DNA of 64,000 nt. Source: Ruminococcus albus AD2013. GTDB taxonomy: Bacteria; Bacillota; Clostridia; Oscillospirales; Ruminococcaceae. Location: contig NZ_JAGS01000005.1 in the NCBI RefSeq assembly GCF_000526775.1, forward strand, positions 248,001-312,000. The letters run 5' to 3'. Each line of letters begins with the position of its first letter. The stretch's first letter is position 1. Below are positions 24,873 through 33,938 of this stretch, one piece after another. The notes under the pieces were generated by a model. That model was not told the origin of the DNA. It did no database searches and saw nothing but the letters and a program-made list of their open reading frames with translations. Position numbers and translations under genes: made by a program.

Positions 24873-25990
24873 ATGGCAAACAAAGCATTTAAATTCAGAA
24901 TATACCCAAATAACGAGCAAAAGGTTTTGTTTGTCAAAACCTTCGGCTGTGTTAGATTGGTATATAACTATTGGTTATATAAAAAGATCAATCAGTATAA
25001 AGAATATAAAACAACTTTAAACTACAATGCTTGTGCCAAAGAAATGGCTGAACTTAAGAAAATGGAGAAATACTCATTCTTACGGGAGGTGGACAGCGTA
25101 TCATTACAGCAGTCGCTTCGACACCTGGATACAGCGTTTCAGAACTTCTATAAACAGCCTAAAACAGGATTTCCCAGGTTCAAATCAAAAAAATGTAAAA
25201 AGAACAGCTATTCTACCGTTTGTATCAATGGTAACATAGCCATATCCAATGGATACTTAAAATTACCTAAAGTCGGACAAGTCAAAGTAAAACAGCACAG
25301 GAACATTCCTGATGAGTATGTTCTCAAGTCTGTGACAGTAAGTCATACTCCAAGCGGAAAATACTATGCAAGTATTCTGTATGAGTACGAAAACCAAGTA
25401 CAGGAACAGGAACTGCATGACTTCTTAGGGCTTGACTTTTCAATGCACGAGCTGTACAAAGACAGCAACGGCAATGAACCGGCTTACCCCGGATACTACA
25501 GAAGAGCTGAAAAAAAGCTAAAAAGAGAACAAAGAAAACTTTCTCTTATGCAGAAAGGCACTAAAACCGTGATAAACAACGTATCAAGGTTGCTAAAATG
25601 CATGAGAAAGTAGCAAATCAACGAAAGGACTTTCTACATAAACAGTCAAGACAGATAGCCAATGCCTATGATTGTGTATGTATAGAAGATCTTAACATGC
25701 AAGCAATGTCTCAGGCACTTAAATTTGGCAAGTCGGTTTCAGATAACGGATGGGGAATGTTTGTAACCTACCTGAAGTACAAACTGGAAGAACAGGGCAA
25801 AAGGCTTGTAAAGATAGATAGATTCTTTGCGAGCAGTCAGACTTGTTCGTGCTGTGGCTACATCAATAAGGAAACAAAGAACCTTGCTATAAGAGCATGG
25901 GATTGTCCCGAATGCGGAACTCACCATGACAGAGATGTAAATGCTGCAATAAATATAAGAAACGAAGGTATGCGTATAGCATTAGCGTAG
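24873..25990 (+). pseudogene. tnpB: tnpB with a one-base deletion
   Basis: The frame from ATG 24873 stops at 25611-25613 and then continues in another frame to 25990. Compared with copy B, one base is missing near 25560-25570 (GGCACTAAAACCG here against GGCTCTAAGAATCG). The first part ends before the second catalytic residue; the second part still carries the glutamate (IEDLNM), the CSCCG/CPEC zinc finger and the last aspartate (DRDVNAA) of the RuvC-like nuclease. The protein should be inactive, but the right end can still be transcribed as a guide RNA. Confidence 0.85.
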
Positions 25991-26123
25991 CCTTAAATCA
26001 TAAAAACCGTGGGACACACGGGGGTAGCTCGCTTATGCTTAGTGCATTAGTACTATCGAACGAGAACCGAACTCGCTGAGGTCAGGGGAAAACCCCGCCT
26101 CTTTAGGCGGGGGAGGATGTCAC
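25985..26123 (+). ncRNA. Putative TnpB guide RNA region (omega/reRNA), copy A
   Basis: The tnpB 3' end and right end together encode the guide RNA in characterised TnpB systems. Here conserved hairpins lie at 26006-26021 (ACCGTGGGACACACGG) and near the end (CCGCCTCTTTAGGCGG). The guide would be the flank after 26123, starting ATATTATTATACAT. Predicted from homology of the three copies and known TnpB biology; expression is not shown. Confidence 0.5.
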
Positions 26124-26155
26124 ATATTATTATACATATTAAAGGAGAAATTTAC

Positions 26156-26617
26156 ATGTTCAAAATATTCTATGCCGCTTTTCTTGCTAACAAGAAAGGT
26201 GATGAAACAATCAAGCCGAAAGTAAACGGAATCACTATCTTCTTTATGATAAAAACAGTGATCTCAATTTGCGTTTTTATTTTCCTTATGAAAAGAATGG
26301 CAAAATTGATGCCTGAACTTCTTTGGAATATTATGACAGGTTTTCAGTATCTTTCAATGACACTTACAGTCATATTCGCTGCTAAAGCCGTTTTAAAAAA
26401 GTCTTGGCGCTGCGCTGTAGCGTCATTCTTGTGCTTTATTCTGAACTGTGTGTTCAGTATTGCAAAAATTATCGTAATAAAAAACATCAGCTTGTCAACA
26501 GTCAGAATATCCCCAAAACTCTTCTTGGTGTTTATAGCACTGTTTTCACTTGGGGTGCTCTCAGGCATTGTAATTAAGGAAGTCGCTGCATTCAAGGCGA
26601 GGTCTAAGTGTAGCTGA
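26156..26617 (+). CDS. Four-helix hypothetical membrane protein
   Basis: One hundred and fifty-three residues with four hydrophobic segments near residues 31-49, 60-80, 88-110 and 122-146, and no recognised family. ATG 26156 is chosen with AAAGGAG nine bases upstream. The start is only 32 bases past the TnpB right end, so the native promoter was probably displaced by the insertion; transcription may now come from the element. The terminator at 26635 ends it. Confidence 0.65.
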   Translation: MFKIFYAAFLANKKGDETIKPKVNGITIFFMIKTVISICVFIFLMKRMAKLMPELLWNIMTGFQYLSMTLTVIFAAKAVLKKSWRCAVASFLCFILNCVFSIAKIIVIKNISLSTVRISPKLFLVFIALFSLGVLSGIVIKEVAAFKARSKCS

Positions 26618-26634
26618 CAATTTCCCGTCTTTTT

Positions 26635-26658
26635 CTCCCCTTTTATGGGGAGTTTTTT
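26635..26658 (+). terminator. Rho-independent terminator
   Basis: CTCCCC (26635-26640) pairs with GGGGAG (26647-26652), then a T6 run. Confidence 0.8.
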
Positions 26659-26709
26659 ATGAAATAAAAATTTTTCTGTTGTATACGAATTGAAGAAAAA
26701 TATATCATA

Positions 26710-26875
26710 TTAGATATCTCATCTATCGCATTGCTCAATACTATAACAGGTGAGCTTTCTTCGATGTAGATCTCATAATTCATGTTAAGACGCACTTGAT
26801 AATTTCTGAATTTTTGTGATACTATCCTTTCGTTGGTTTTATTTTTTTTGCAATTACATTATACCACAAAATGAG
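26710..26875 (-). pseudogene. Left end and N-terminal fragment of an IS1182-like transposase (copy 1)
   Basis: On the minus strand a promoter-like TATAATGTAATTGCAAAAA and a leader are followed by ATG at 26783 reading MNYEIYIEESSPVIVLSNAI and then DEI before homology ends. This is the start of transposases of the DDE group often labelled IS1182, which normally continue LYxxYSRKGR. The same segment recurs at 45313-45470 and is cut at almost the same codon. Non-functional. Confidence 0.6.
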
Positions 26876-27158
26876 AAGTCCGGCACTACCTTTTTGGCGT
26901 TTCAGGCTTCTTTTTCTTTGTTTGGCTGCAGCAGCCTCTGCTCTATTTTTTTATCAATGATATATCATTTGCGTGGCACGATCTGATATCCTCAGCGGCG
27001 ATTTCCTGCGTTTTTGAGGCGTATTCTTTTGATTTTAGTTATATTATATTCGAAGTTTTCGCTACGCAGATTATTTAATTATGTATATGAGTTACATATA
27101 ATTATAGATTTTTTCTTATGAATTATACATCAAAATGTGGAATTTCATTTGAGAAGTA
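26876..27158. other. Intergenic region, no gene recognised
   Basis: A partly self-complementary stretch (26875-26915, AGAAGTCCGGCAC with GCGTTTCAGGCTTCT) may belong to the outer end of the transposase relic. The rest is A/T-rich with no gene. Confidence 0.4.
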
Positions 27159-27187
27159 TTGAATTTTATTTAAGCCTGTGCTATAAT
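27159..27187 (+). promoter_or_regulatory. Promoter with extended -10 for the second dockerin-lectin gene
   Basis: TTGAAT (27159-27164) and TATAAT (27182-27187) are 17 bases apart, with TGC before the -10. A leader of about 300 bases follows, unusually long for this window. It begins with AATAACTTGATCA at the same distance as in the paralogous gene and also shares GTATTGCTTA with it. Confidence 0.65.
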
Positions 27188-27495
27188 GAGCACATCAAAT
27201 AACTTGATCAGGTTGTTTTTTAAGCGTTATTGTACGACGGATGTGTGGTATTGCTTAAAGTAAAAAAGATATGTCCGCTAATTGATCGTATACTACATGA
27301 CAAATGATTTAGTAGAGTGCGAGAAATCAGTGAACAGGTATATTTGCAATTTTCATGAGTCTCGATCACCAGATTTGGAGAGTATGGTTCGATTTATGAC
27401 ACATACAAAACTACGGTGTTTGATTTGGTGAAATGAAGGTTGCTAATACAAAAGAATAAAAGAAATACAAAGCAAAAAGAAAAGGAGAATTTATT

Positions 27496-29031
27496 ATGGC
27501 AAATTTTAAAAAGAAAATGGCTTCAGCTCTGGCTGTACTCTCATTGTTTACGTATGCATCGGCTACTTGCATGACAGCTTCTGCAAGCAACTTTATCGGT
27601 GATGTCAACAACGATAACAAGATCAATAATAATGACACACTTACATTGCAGAACTATGTTGTAACTAATAGTGGGTCGATCAACCGCAATAATGCTGATG
27701 TAAACGGTGATGGGGATATAAATATAGCTGATGTTGTATCACTGATGCAGACTGTTAAAAGAGGTATAATTGCCGATGCGACACCTATTACCGGATTAGG
27801 ATGCCTTCGGATAGGTAAGTGGTATTCGTCGCCAAATGATAAATATTTCGTAGTTTATCAGGGTAACGACGGTAAAAACTTTAATGGTGACGGTAATCTT
27901 GTTATTTACCGCAGAGACGGCAACAAAAGAACACCTTGTTGGTCTTCAGGGACAAATGGCTGTGATGCAGACTTTTGTCAGCTTCAGAACGACGGTAACT
28001 TCGTGATATATAATAAGAATAGAAAACCGATTTGGAGTACAGAGAGCTATAAATCTCCAGCTGGGGTGTTTATCAATAATAATGGTGAGTTGTTTGTTTA
28101 TTCTTTTAAAGATTGCTGTAAAGTCTGGACCAGTGCAAATTCACGTGGTACAAAAATATATCAGCCACCTATTAAACCGGTTCATACATGTACCAATATC
28201 TTTATGAATAAGAACGGTAAGATTGTTTATGGTTGCAAGGATTGTAATCATATTATAGATCAAGACGTTGACTATGCTGAGTATGTACGTGTAACAATGG
28301 ATGAGGAGCATAGGTATGATAAAAAGGAAGATGCGCTAGCACATTACTTTAAATTGCTGAATAAAGATCTTGATTTGGATGCAGCAAAAAAAGCTGCAAA
28401 GGCATTCTATGGTGTGGTTGATCTGAATGAGACCCAAAAAACCGGCCTTAGAAAGTTCTTGGAAGAAAATGACAAATTCTATGATGACTTTAAGCTTGAT
28501 TATCTGCCTGATTGTGATGGCAAGACTTACATAGCACAATGTCAATTCGCTAATAAGAGCTTGAAGGTCTATGATTTGCTTACTAATAACAATAGTAAGA
28601 CTGTTGATATTAATACATTAAACACTACCATAGATGTGCTGCAGACGGCAGTAGATTTTGTCAAGTTAGGTAGCAAGACGTATGGAAAAGTGCTGGATGA
28701 GATTAGGACTTCTGCTAAAAAATCGATCCAGGCAGGTTTGGAAGACAACATCAGAACTCTGCTGTCTAACCTTAATGATACTACTCTTGACCCAGACCAG
28801 GTAGGAAGCGAATATTTTTGGGAACAAGAAGTAACAGCAGATAACCTCAGCTATAAAAAATTCCAGTTTGGAAATGGTACCTTTACTGTTAAACAATATT
28901 TTACGAAAAAATGTGAAGAGGAGCGCGGAAATAAAAATGAATATGAAGCAGCCTATAAAGCATTTGTGAATCTGAAATGTGTACAGGCAGCTACAGATAT
29001 CCGATTCTTTGATCTTGTAGATACGTTTTGA
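27496..29031 (+). CDS. Secreted dockerin / bulb-type lectin protein with unknown C-terminal domain
   Basis: Five hundred and eleven residues. Signal peptide (FKKKMASALAVLSLFTYA) and dockerin (DVNNDNKINNND, DVNGDGDINIAD) are nearly the same as in the protein at 11596; a bulb-type lectin follows at about 100-220 with DGNLVIY and QNDGNFVIY motifs. From about 230 a CxxC-like region (HTCTN, YGCKDC) and a helical domain of about 250 residues, not recognised, replace the DUF4329 part. ATG 27496 has AAAGGAG upstream. It is a scaffold-attached, glycan-binding protein with an exchangeable C-terminus; toxin or enzyme activity is only inferred. Confidence 0.78.
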   Translation: MANFKKKMASALAVLSLFTYASATCMTASASNFIGDVNNDNKINNNDTLTLQNYVVTNSGSINRNNADVNGDGDINIADVVSLMQTVKRGIIADATPITGLGCLRIGKWYSSPNDKYFVVYQGNDGKNFNGDGNLVIYRRDGNKRTPCWSSGTNGCDADFCQLQNDGNFVIYNKNRKPIWSTESYKSPAGVFINNNGELFVYSFKDCCKVWTSANSRGTKIYQPPIKPVHTCTNIFMNKNGKIVYGCKDCNHIIDQDVDYAEYVRVTMDEEHRYDKKEDALAHYFKLLNKDLDLDAAKKAAKAFYGVVDLNETQKTGLRKFLEENDKFYDDFKLDYLPDCDGKTYIAQCQFANKSLKVYDLLTNNNSKTVDINTLNTTIDVLQTAVDFVKLGSKTYGKVLDEIRTSAKKSIQAGLEDNIRTLLSNLNDTTLDPDQVGSEYFWEQEVTADNLSYKKFQFGNGTFTVKQYFTKKCEEERGNKNEYEAAYKAFVNLKCVQAATDIRFFDLVDTF

Positions 29032-29136
29032 TTAACTGAAAACAAAATAATTACTAATAATACAGTCTCATTCTATTAACGGATGGGGCTGTGTTTTTGT
29101 ATATGACAATGCCTATCATTCGGTTATAGCAAACTA

Positions 29137-29165
29137 AAACGAGCTGAATTGTAATCAGCTCGTTT
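29137..29165. terminator. Hairpin between convergent genes
   Basis: AAACGAGCTGA (29137-29147) pairs with TCAGCTCGTTT (29155-29165); usable as a terminator in both directions for the lectin gene and the SMC-like operon. Confidence 0.65.
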
Positions 29166-29170
29166 CTTCT

Positions 29171-30964
29171 TTAAACGTTTATTACGTTTATATCACTGAA
29201 TTTTTCGAGTACATCTTCAAATTCGGTGTGGTTGACCGATGCTACAAATACATGGTCGTAATACTCTCCAACCGCAGGCTGCGAGAGAAAATCAAGCATT
29301 TTTTCAAAGTTGTTTTCATCAAGCTTATCCAGATTGTCCAATACTAGAAGCTTAAAGCCTGAAAGCTGATTGATCTGCGTCATAACAAGGAACTGAACCA
29401 ACAGCTTTTCACCCGTAGATAAGTCACCATAGTCCTGGGTACCGCTGGGCGTTTTACATTGAATGATGACATTTCCGTTGGGATTGATTCCAAGGTCAAG
29501 CGTAAGCTGAGGACAAACATCTGATGCCATATCATTGATCGATTTTACAAGCCTGCCAAGGAGAATCTTGAGTATTTTCCCCTTAACGTTTCCCTTCTTA
29601 CTTGTTAATCTTTCAAGAATGCTATATTTATCAAGGTCGTTTTCATTCGAAATTAGATTTACTCTTTCGTTATTCGCTGCCTCGATTCTGCCGGCTATTG
29701 CAAGTTCATCCGCTAATATTCTTTTCTTTCTTGCGATTTCTGTTGCATCAAGTTTTGGTTTTTCAACAGCTGATGGTATAGAAGCTTTAATCGCATCTAT
29801 CTGTTTTAGTAAGTTGAGTTTTTCCGTATAATCTTTCTCCTGATTTCTGTAAGATTCAAGTACAGTTTGAGCTTTTTTTAACTGATCCTCGTATATTTCC
29901 TTATCCTGTTCAAGCAACTCTATCTGATCTTTATTTCCGGAGATGGTTACTTCGATTTCTTCAATTACTTCAGATTTATCCTGGGAGCAGGAGATTTTTT
30001 CTGATAATGGACAGAAGTTACTTGATAGTCTTGATAGCTGCTTTTCCAGCATGGAATTATTTGCGTGTAGTGTTGAAATGAACCTTATTGATTTTTTTAT
30101 TTCGCTATCCATTTGATTAATGATTTTTTCAGCTGATATTTTTTCTGCAGGATTAGGCTTTGTAACAGTATATTTATTGTATGTTTCCTGCAGTATTTTG
30201 AGCTTTTCAAGAGCTGTACTTCTTTTTACAGTTATTTCTTCATAAGCTTTTATCGTAGCTTCATCAGCTATCAATAATTCGTATTCGGATTTTATCGTTT
30301 TAGAATCTCGAATACTTGATGTATCGATTCCTTCAACTGATGATATGATAGAAGACAGCCTTTCAATTTCTTTCTTTATGGCTTTAATTTTCCCTGAATA
30401 ATAATCATTGATTTCCTGTATATAATCGAGACAGAATTTATCTGGCATTGCAGGAAATTTTCCTTTCAATTCTTCTTCAATGCTTTCATCAATAACTTCT
30501 GTTTCCTTTACAAGCCTCAACAGCGTTTCTATATCTATATTTAGAGGAATAAATCCGCTGTTAAGAAGAAATTCAGTAAATTCCGATGAACTTGCCTTCT
30601 CAAAGACTTCTGATGAAGTCAAAAATTGCATTGCTTCTTTAGTTCCGCCGTACTCAGCCTGAAGGAGCTCAACAATGCTTTTTCTAGTCGTTTTCTTTCC
30701 GTTAAGATATACTGAAGCACCTTTACTGTTGTTTATACTTCTTATTGAGTAAGCGTCAATATCGAGAGATACTTCAGCTGCGCAAGCTCCATCTTTGATA
30801 AGTTCACTTCTTGTCTGGCTGCCAACAAGACCGTATTTAACGGCTTTAAGGAATGTTGTCTTGCCGTGTCCGTTAGGTCCGATTATTACGTTGACTCGCT
30901 TTGGTATTGTTTCTAAATGAGTAATTCCGCCAAAATTTTCGATACAAATATTCTTAAAGTTCAT
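29171..30964 (-). CDS. SMC/Rad50/SbcC-like ATPase
   Basis: Five hundred and ninety-seven residues, shorter than SbcC (about 1000). N-terminal Walker A GPNGHGKTT at 29-37, a long central coiled coil (about 180-430) with a CPLSEKISC pair near 318 in place of a CxxC hook, then the ABC signature LSTGEK near 511 and Walker B LLVLDNLDKLDE near 540. Such ATPases hold or process DNA ends with a nuclease partner. ATG 30964 is chosen for its AGGAGGTC ribosome binding site. It is the last gene of an operon with recJ and an unknown gene; no SbcD/Mre11 nuclease is present, so RecJ may be the nuclease partner. Confidence 0.8.
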   Translation of the reverse strand: MNFKNICIENFGGITHLETIPKRVNVIIGPNGHGKTTFLKAVKYGLVGSQTRSELIKDGACAAEVSLDIDAYSIRSINNSKGASVYLNGKKTTRKSIVELLQAEYGGTKEAMQFLTSSEVFEKASSSEFTEFLLNSGFIPLNIDIETLLRLVKETEVIDESIEEELKGKFPAMPDKFCLDYIQEINDYYSGKIKAIKKEIERLSSIISSVEGIDTSSIRDSKTIKSEYELLIADEATIKAYEEITVKRSTALEKLKILQETYNKYTVTKPNPAEKISAEKIINQMDSEIKKSIRFISTLHANNSMLEKQLSRLSSNFCPLSEKISCSQDKSEVIEEIEVTISGNKDQIELLEQDKEIYEDQLKKAQTVLESYRNQEKDYTEKLNLLKQIDAIKASIPSAVEKPKLDATEIARKKRILADELAIAGRIEAANNERVNLISNENDLDKYSILERLTSKKGNVKGKILKILLGRLVKSINDMASDVCPQLTLDLGINPNGNVIIQCKTPSGTQDYGDLSTGEKLLVQFLVMTQINQLSGFKLLVLDNLDKLDENNFEKMLDFLSQPAVGEYYDHVFVASVNHTEFEDVLEKFSDINVINV

Positions 30965-31060
30965 AAAATGACCTCCTAAAAAAATACTTGATCCGATTTG
31001 ATATAACTCCAATTATCAATAACAGATCTATATATATTATAATCGAATTTTGAATCCGAT

Positions 31061-31092
31061 AAAAAAAAGCCACTGTATAAAACAATGGCTTT
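31061..31092 (-). terminator. Terminator-like hairpin inside the recJ operon
   Basis: On the minus strand AAAGCCATTGT pairs with ACAGTGGCTTT and runs into a T8 tract. It falls between the 327-residue gene and the SMC-like gene, so expression of the latter may be reduced or have its own start (a TATAAT-like box lies at about 31036). Confidence 0.65.
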
Positions 31093-31111
31093 GATAAGGT
31101 GCTTATTCAAC

Positions 31112-32095
31112 TTAAAAGTCGGAAAAATAGGCATCACTGTCATTTTCAGCATTCTTTTTGCTCTGCTCAATATTACTCTTTACAAGCTCATCTGCTTTTT
31201 TTAGCTGACGGGCGTAAAAACTGATTTTATATGCCATAGCATCATCTTCCATAGATTTTATGAAAGCAAGTCCATCGAGCTCACTCATTCGAACTATTGA
31301 AGAAACTTTATCGCAAACCGAGTTTCCCTGAACATTCAGTGCTCCTGTATCAGTTTTCTTTACAAAAGCATAGTAGTTTGTGATAGTTACGTTGAAAGGA
31401 TAATTCTGTCCTATAACATACGCGATCTTTATATTATAGACCTGAACCTTACCATCTTCCCTTTTCTGTGAGACTCTGGGTTTTGTTCCTGACTCATAAA
31501 TAATCAACTCTCCCGAAGGTGCCGTAGTGCTTCTATCCTTAGTGCTTCGTGTTTCTTTCATAAAAGAAACGCATTTGTCCTGAATTTCTTTCGATGCTGT
31601 TAAAAACAGATCAAGCTTATTTATTATTTCTTTGTTTTTCGGGTATTTTTCAGCGTTCTTTCCTAAGAATTCTCTGTATTTCTTTATTTCCTCCGCAGGT
31701 ATTGACCAAAAAGGCTTTCCTTTGTTATTTCCCATTGTAGGAGACAGTTCAAGCGCTTCGCATATTTTCTTATTTCTTTCAAGCACAGGCCAAGGCTTTT
31801 CTGTTGCTACTTCCGAGCTGTCAGCATTAACATTTATAGTATTTGTCAGTACTGATTTAGCTCTCTCAGCAATCGCAGGGACAAGCTTTGCCGGAATATT
31901 GCCGATCAGAATAGATGTTTTACCGCTGGAATTCTTTTCCACAGCAGTTAGTACATATCTTGATAACGAAGACATCATTGCCAGCGGCTTATCCTCGTCG
32001 AACTGAAGATTAGATGCTACGCTGAACGTCTGAGCTCCGCCATTTTTCGTTTTGATGTTGGTGAAAATTTCCTTTGGGTATTTTGTAACTGCCAT
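31112..32095 (-). CDS. Hypothetical protein between recJ and the SMC-like gene
   Basis: Three hundred and twenty-seven residues, soluble. The middle has LIIYESGTKPRVSQKREDGK and a beta-rich stretch (VQVYNIKIAYVIGQNYPFNVTI), with a charged helical C-terminus. No family was recognised. Fifteen bases after recJ stop and with AAGGAGG upstream, it is co-translated with it. Its place between two DNA-processing genes suggests a DNA-binding partner, but nothing in the sequence proves this. Confidence 0.65.
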   Translation of the reverse strand: MAVTKYPKEIFTNIKTKNGGAQTFSVASNLQFDEDKPLAMMSSLSRYVLTAVEKNSSGKTSILIGNIPAKLVPAIAERAKSVLTNTINVNADSSEVATEKPWPVLERNKKICEALELSPTMGNNKGKPFWSIPAEEIKKYREFLGKNAEKYPKNKEIINKLDLFLTASKEIQDKCVSFMKETRSTKDRSTTAPSGELIIYESGTKPRVSQKREDGKVQVYNIKIAYVIGQNYPFNVTITNYYAFVKKTDTGALNVQGNSVCDKVSSIVRMSELDGLAFIKSMEDDAMAYKISFYARQLKKADELVKSNIEQSKKNAENDSDAYFSDF

Positions 32096-32110
32096 TTTAG
32101 GGCCTCCTTA

Positions 32111-33772
32111 TTATAAGCCTGAAAGAATATCATTTAAACATAATTTTGTCAATTCAGACTGATTTTTGATTTCTGTGACCTTCTTAAAATCACTTATTTC
32201 GATTTGTGCTTCTGGTTTTCCATAGTTATTTTCGCTTATCACGCCAATTATATCTAGTGTTTTGGGCATGTTCAATGAATTGAACTTTTCTACGGCATCA
32301 AATCCGATCGCTATGCAACCGTTACCGAATAGCTTCAGTGCTTTGCCGTCATCGCCTATTATTTGGAATAGTTTTCCATTCCTGGGTAAACATTTAAAGT
32401 TATTGATCTTGAATACAGGCGGTCTGTTCCCTTCTCCAAAAGGCGCATACGCTTTTAGTAGTGACAATGTATCAGGAATTTCCTCTGCATTGATTTCAAG
32501 ATCATAGAATATTTCATCATTTTCTTGAACTTCGAAATCTTCGAATATACTGAAAAAACAATCGCGGATGTTATCAAGCTCATCGATTTTAAGTGATAAG
32601 CCGGCAGCTCCCGCGTGTCCACCGTAATGAAGTAAATGGTCAGATACTTTATCCAGTGCTTCTTTTATATTAATATCCTCAGTAGATCGTGCGGATCCTT
32701 TAATTACTCCCGGCGTTTCACTGTCCGTCAGGCAAATTACAGGACTTTTGTAAGTTTCCGTTAATCTGCCGGCAACAACACCGACAATTCCTTCGATCGT
32801 TTTTGGATCATATATAATTTTTGGAACATCTGAAAATAAGCACTCTTCTACTACTATATTCTGAGCTCTTTCGACTGCTTGAATAACAAGTTCCTTTCTT
32901 ACTTCATTATTATCAACCATATGCTGAAGCATTTCAGGATTTCCGCTAGTAAAGTACCGGTATACGTATTCAGCATCATCCTCAACACGCCCCATGGCGT
33001 TGATAATAGGTCCGATCTTAAAGCCTATAGTCGTTTCATCGACATTCGGCTTTCCTAACCCGGTAATTTCGTTTATAAGAAGATGTATGGAATTAACGGA
33101 ACTATTGTTTATCAGTTCCAATCCATTTTTTACAATTGTGCGATTATTGAAACGTAAAGGAACAACGTCTGCTACTGTAGCGAATGCTGCGAACTGCAGG
33201 CATACTTTCTGTCTTTTTTCATCACAGATGAGTTTAGATAGTTCGTAGCCAAGTCCGGCTCCGCACCAATCTTCAAAATTTTCTTTTTCTTTGAATACGT
33301 GTGGATCAACTATTATATCAGCGTTTGGCAGACCTTCCGGTGATTGCAGATGGTGGTCTATAACTATAACATCCATTCCTCTTGCTTTCGCAGCATCGAT
33401 GCCCTCAAAAGCGGAGATTCCGTTATCAATAGTTATCACTGCATCATATTTTTCATCGATCATATCTATGTATCTTTTTTGTAAGCCGTATCCAATTCCT
33501 CTTTTCGGGAAATAGATCTTAAAATCTATTTGAAGGCTTTTTAAGATCACATGCATGATCACTGCAGAACATATACCATCGCAGTCATAGTCAGCAAATA
33601 CCGCTATTTTCTTCTTGGTATCTGAGGCATTTCTGAGATAATCTGCAACATCATACAAATGCATTATCTGTGTATCCCATTCAGTTTTCATGAGCTCTTC
33701 CTCAGTCATACCTGAATTTCGAGACACAACTTGTTTTATGGAATCTAATTCGTCTCTTTTTGACCAAATCAT
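32111..33772 (-). CDS. recJ: RecJ-like single-strand DNA exonuclease
   Basis: Five hundred and fifty-three residues, the usual length of RecJ. DHH-family metal-binding motifs are FADYDCDG at 59-66, ITIDNG near 113, VIDHH near 139 and, in the DHHA1 domain, GGHAGAAG near 382; a C-terminal OB-like part follows. RecJ degrades 5' single-stranded DNA in recombination and mismatch repair. ATG 33772 has AAGGAGG upstream. Chromosomes normally encode their own RecJ, so a copy beside an SMC-like ATPase suggests an element-borne recombination or defence module. Confidence 0.9.
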   Translation of the reverse strand: MIWSKRDELDSIKQVVSRNSGMTEEELMKTEWDTQIMHLYDVADYLRNASDTKKKIAVFADYDCDGICSAVIMHVILKSLQIDFKIYFPKRGIGYGLQKRYIDMIDEKYDAVITIDNGISAFEGIDAAKARGMDVIVIDHHLQSPEGLPNADIIVDPHVFKEKENFEDWCGAGLGYELSKLICDEKRQKVCLQFAAFATVADVVPLRFNNRTIVKNGLELINNSSVNSIHLLINEITGLGKPNVDETTIGFKIGPIINAMGRVEDDAEYVYRYFTSGNPEMLQHMVDNNEVRKELVIQAVERAQNIVVEECLFSDVPKIIYDPKTIEGIVGVVAGRLTETYKSPVICLTDSETPGVIKGSARSTEDINIKEALDKVSDHLLHYGGHAGAAGLSLKIDELDNIRDCFFSIFEDFEVQENDEIFYDLEINAEEIPDTLSLLKAYAPFGEGNRPPVFKINNFKCLPRNGKLFQIIGDDGKALKLFGNGCIAIGFDAVEKFNSLNMPKTLDIIGVISENNYGKPEAQIEISDFKKVTEIKNQSELTKLCLNDILSGL

Positions 33773-33874
33773 GATTTTTCCTCCTTTTTAAATTGAAAAA
33801 CAAACTCCAAGATATCAATGTAATTGACTATTATAATTATACATGAAAATTTAAATCGATAAAAACTACATATA

Positions 33875-33917
33875 AAAAACAGGTTTAAGTCCTATATTTT
33901 GGACTTAAACCTGTTTT
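33875..33917 (-). terminator. Strong terminator
   Basis: AACAGGTTTAAGTCC pairs exactly with GGACTTAAACCTGTT across TATATTTT. A and T runs flank it, so it may work in both directions. It ends the CAP-protein transcript. Confidence 0.85.
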
Positions 33918-33938
33918 CAGTGTATTATATGTTGTATA

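Larger units (their letters stand above)
24514..26123 (+). mobile_element. IS605-family TnpB element, copy A (tnpB frameshifted)
   Basis: About 1610 bases, delimited by comparison with copy B (51850-53462, opposite strand), to which it is highly similar throughout. The left end starts AGCAAGAATACTCCCACCTC and contains a CCCACCTCTTAGGTAGG hairpin; the right end finishes with a CCGCCTCTTTAGGCGG hairpin and GGATGTCAC. There is no tnpA, so it depends on a transposase elsewhere. Both copies are preceded by TTTATCCTCTTT, which is either a required target (the TAM) or part of the element. Confidence 0.85.

Noticed and set aside
25027..25239. Internal frame in tnpB copies (also 52736-52948)
   Set aside because: Same out-of-frame reading in both copies, explained by similarity of the copies and not by coding.
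27188..27495. Riboswitch in the long leader of the second dockerin-lectin gene
   Set aside because: No known riboswitch core could be recognised; only short shared words with the paralogous leader.
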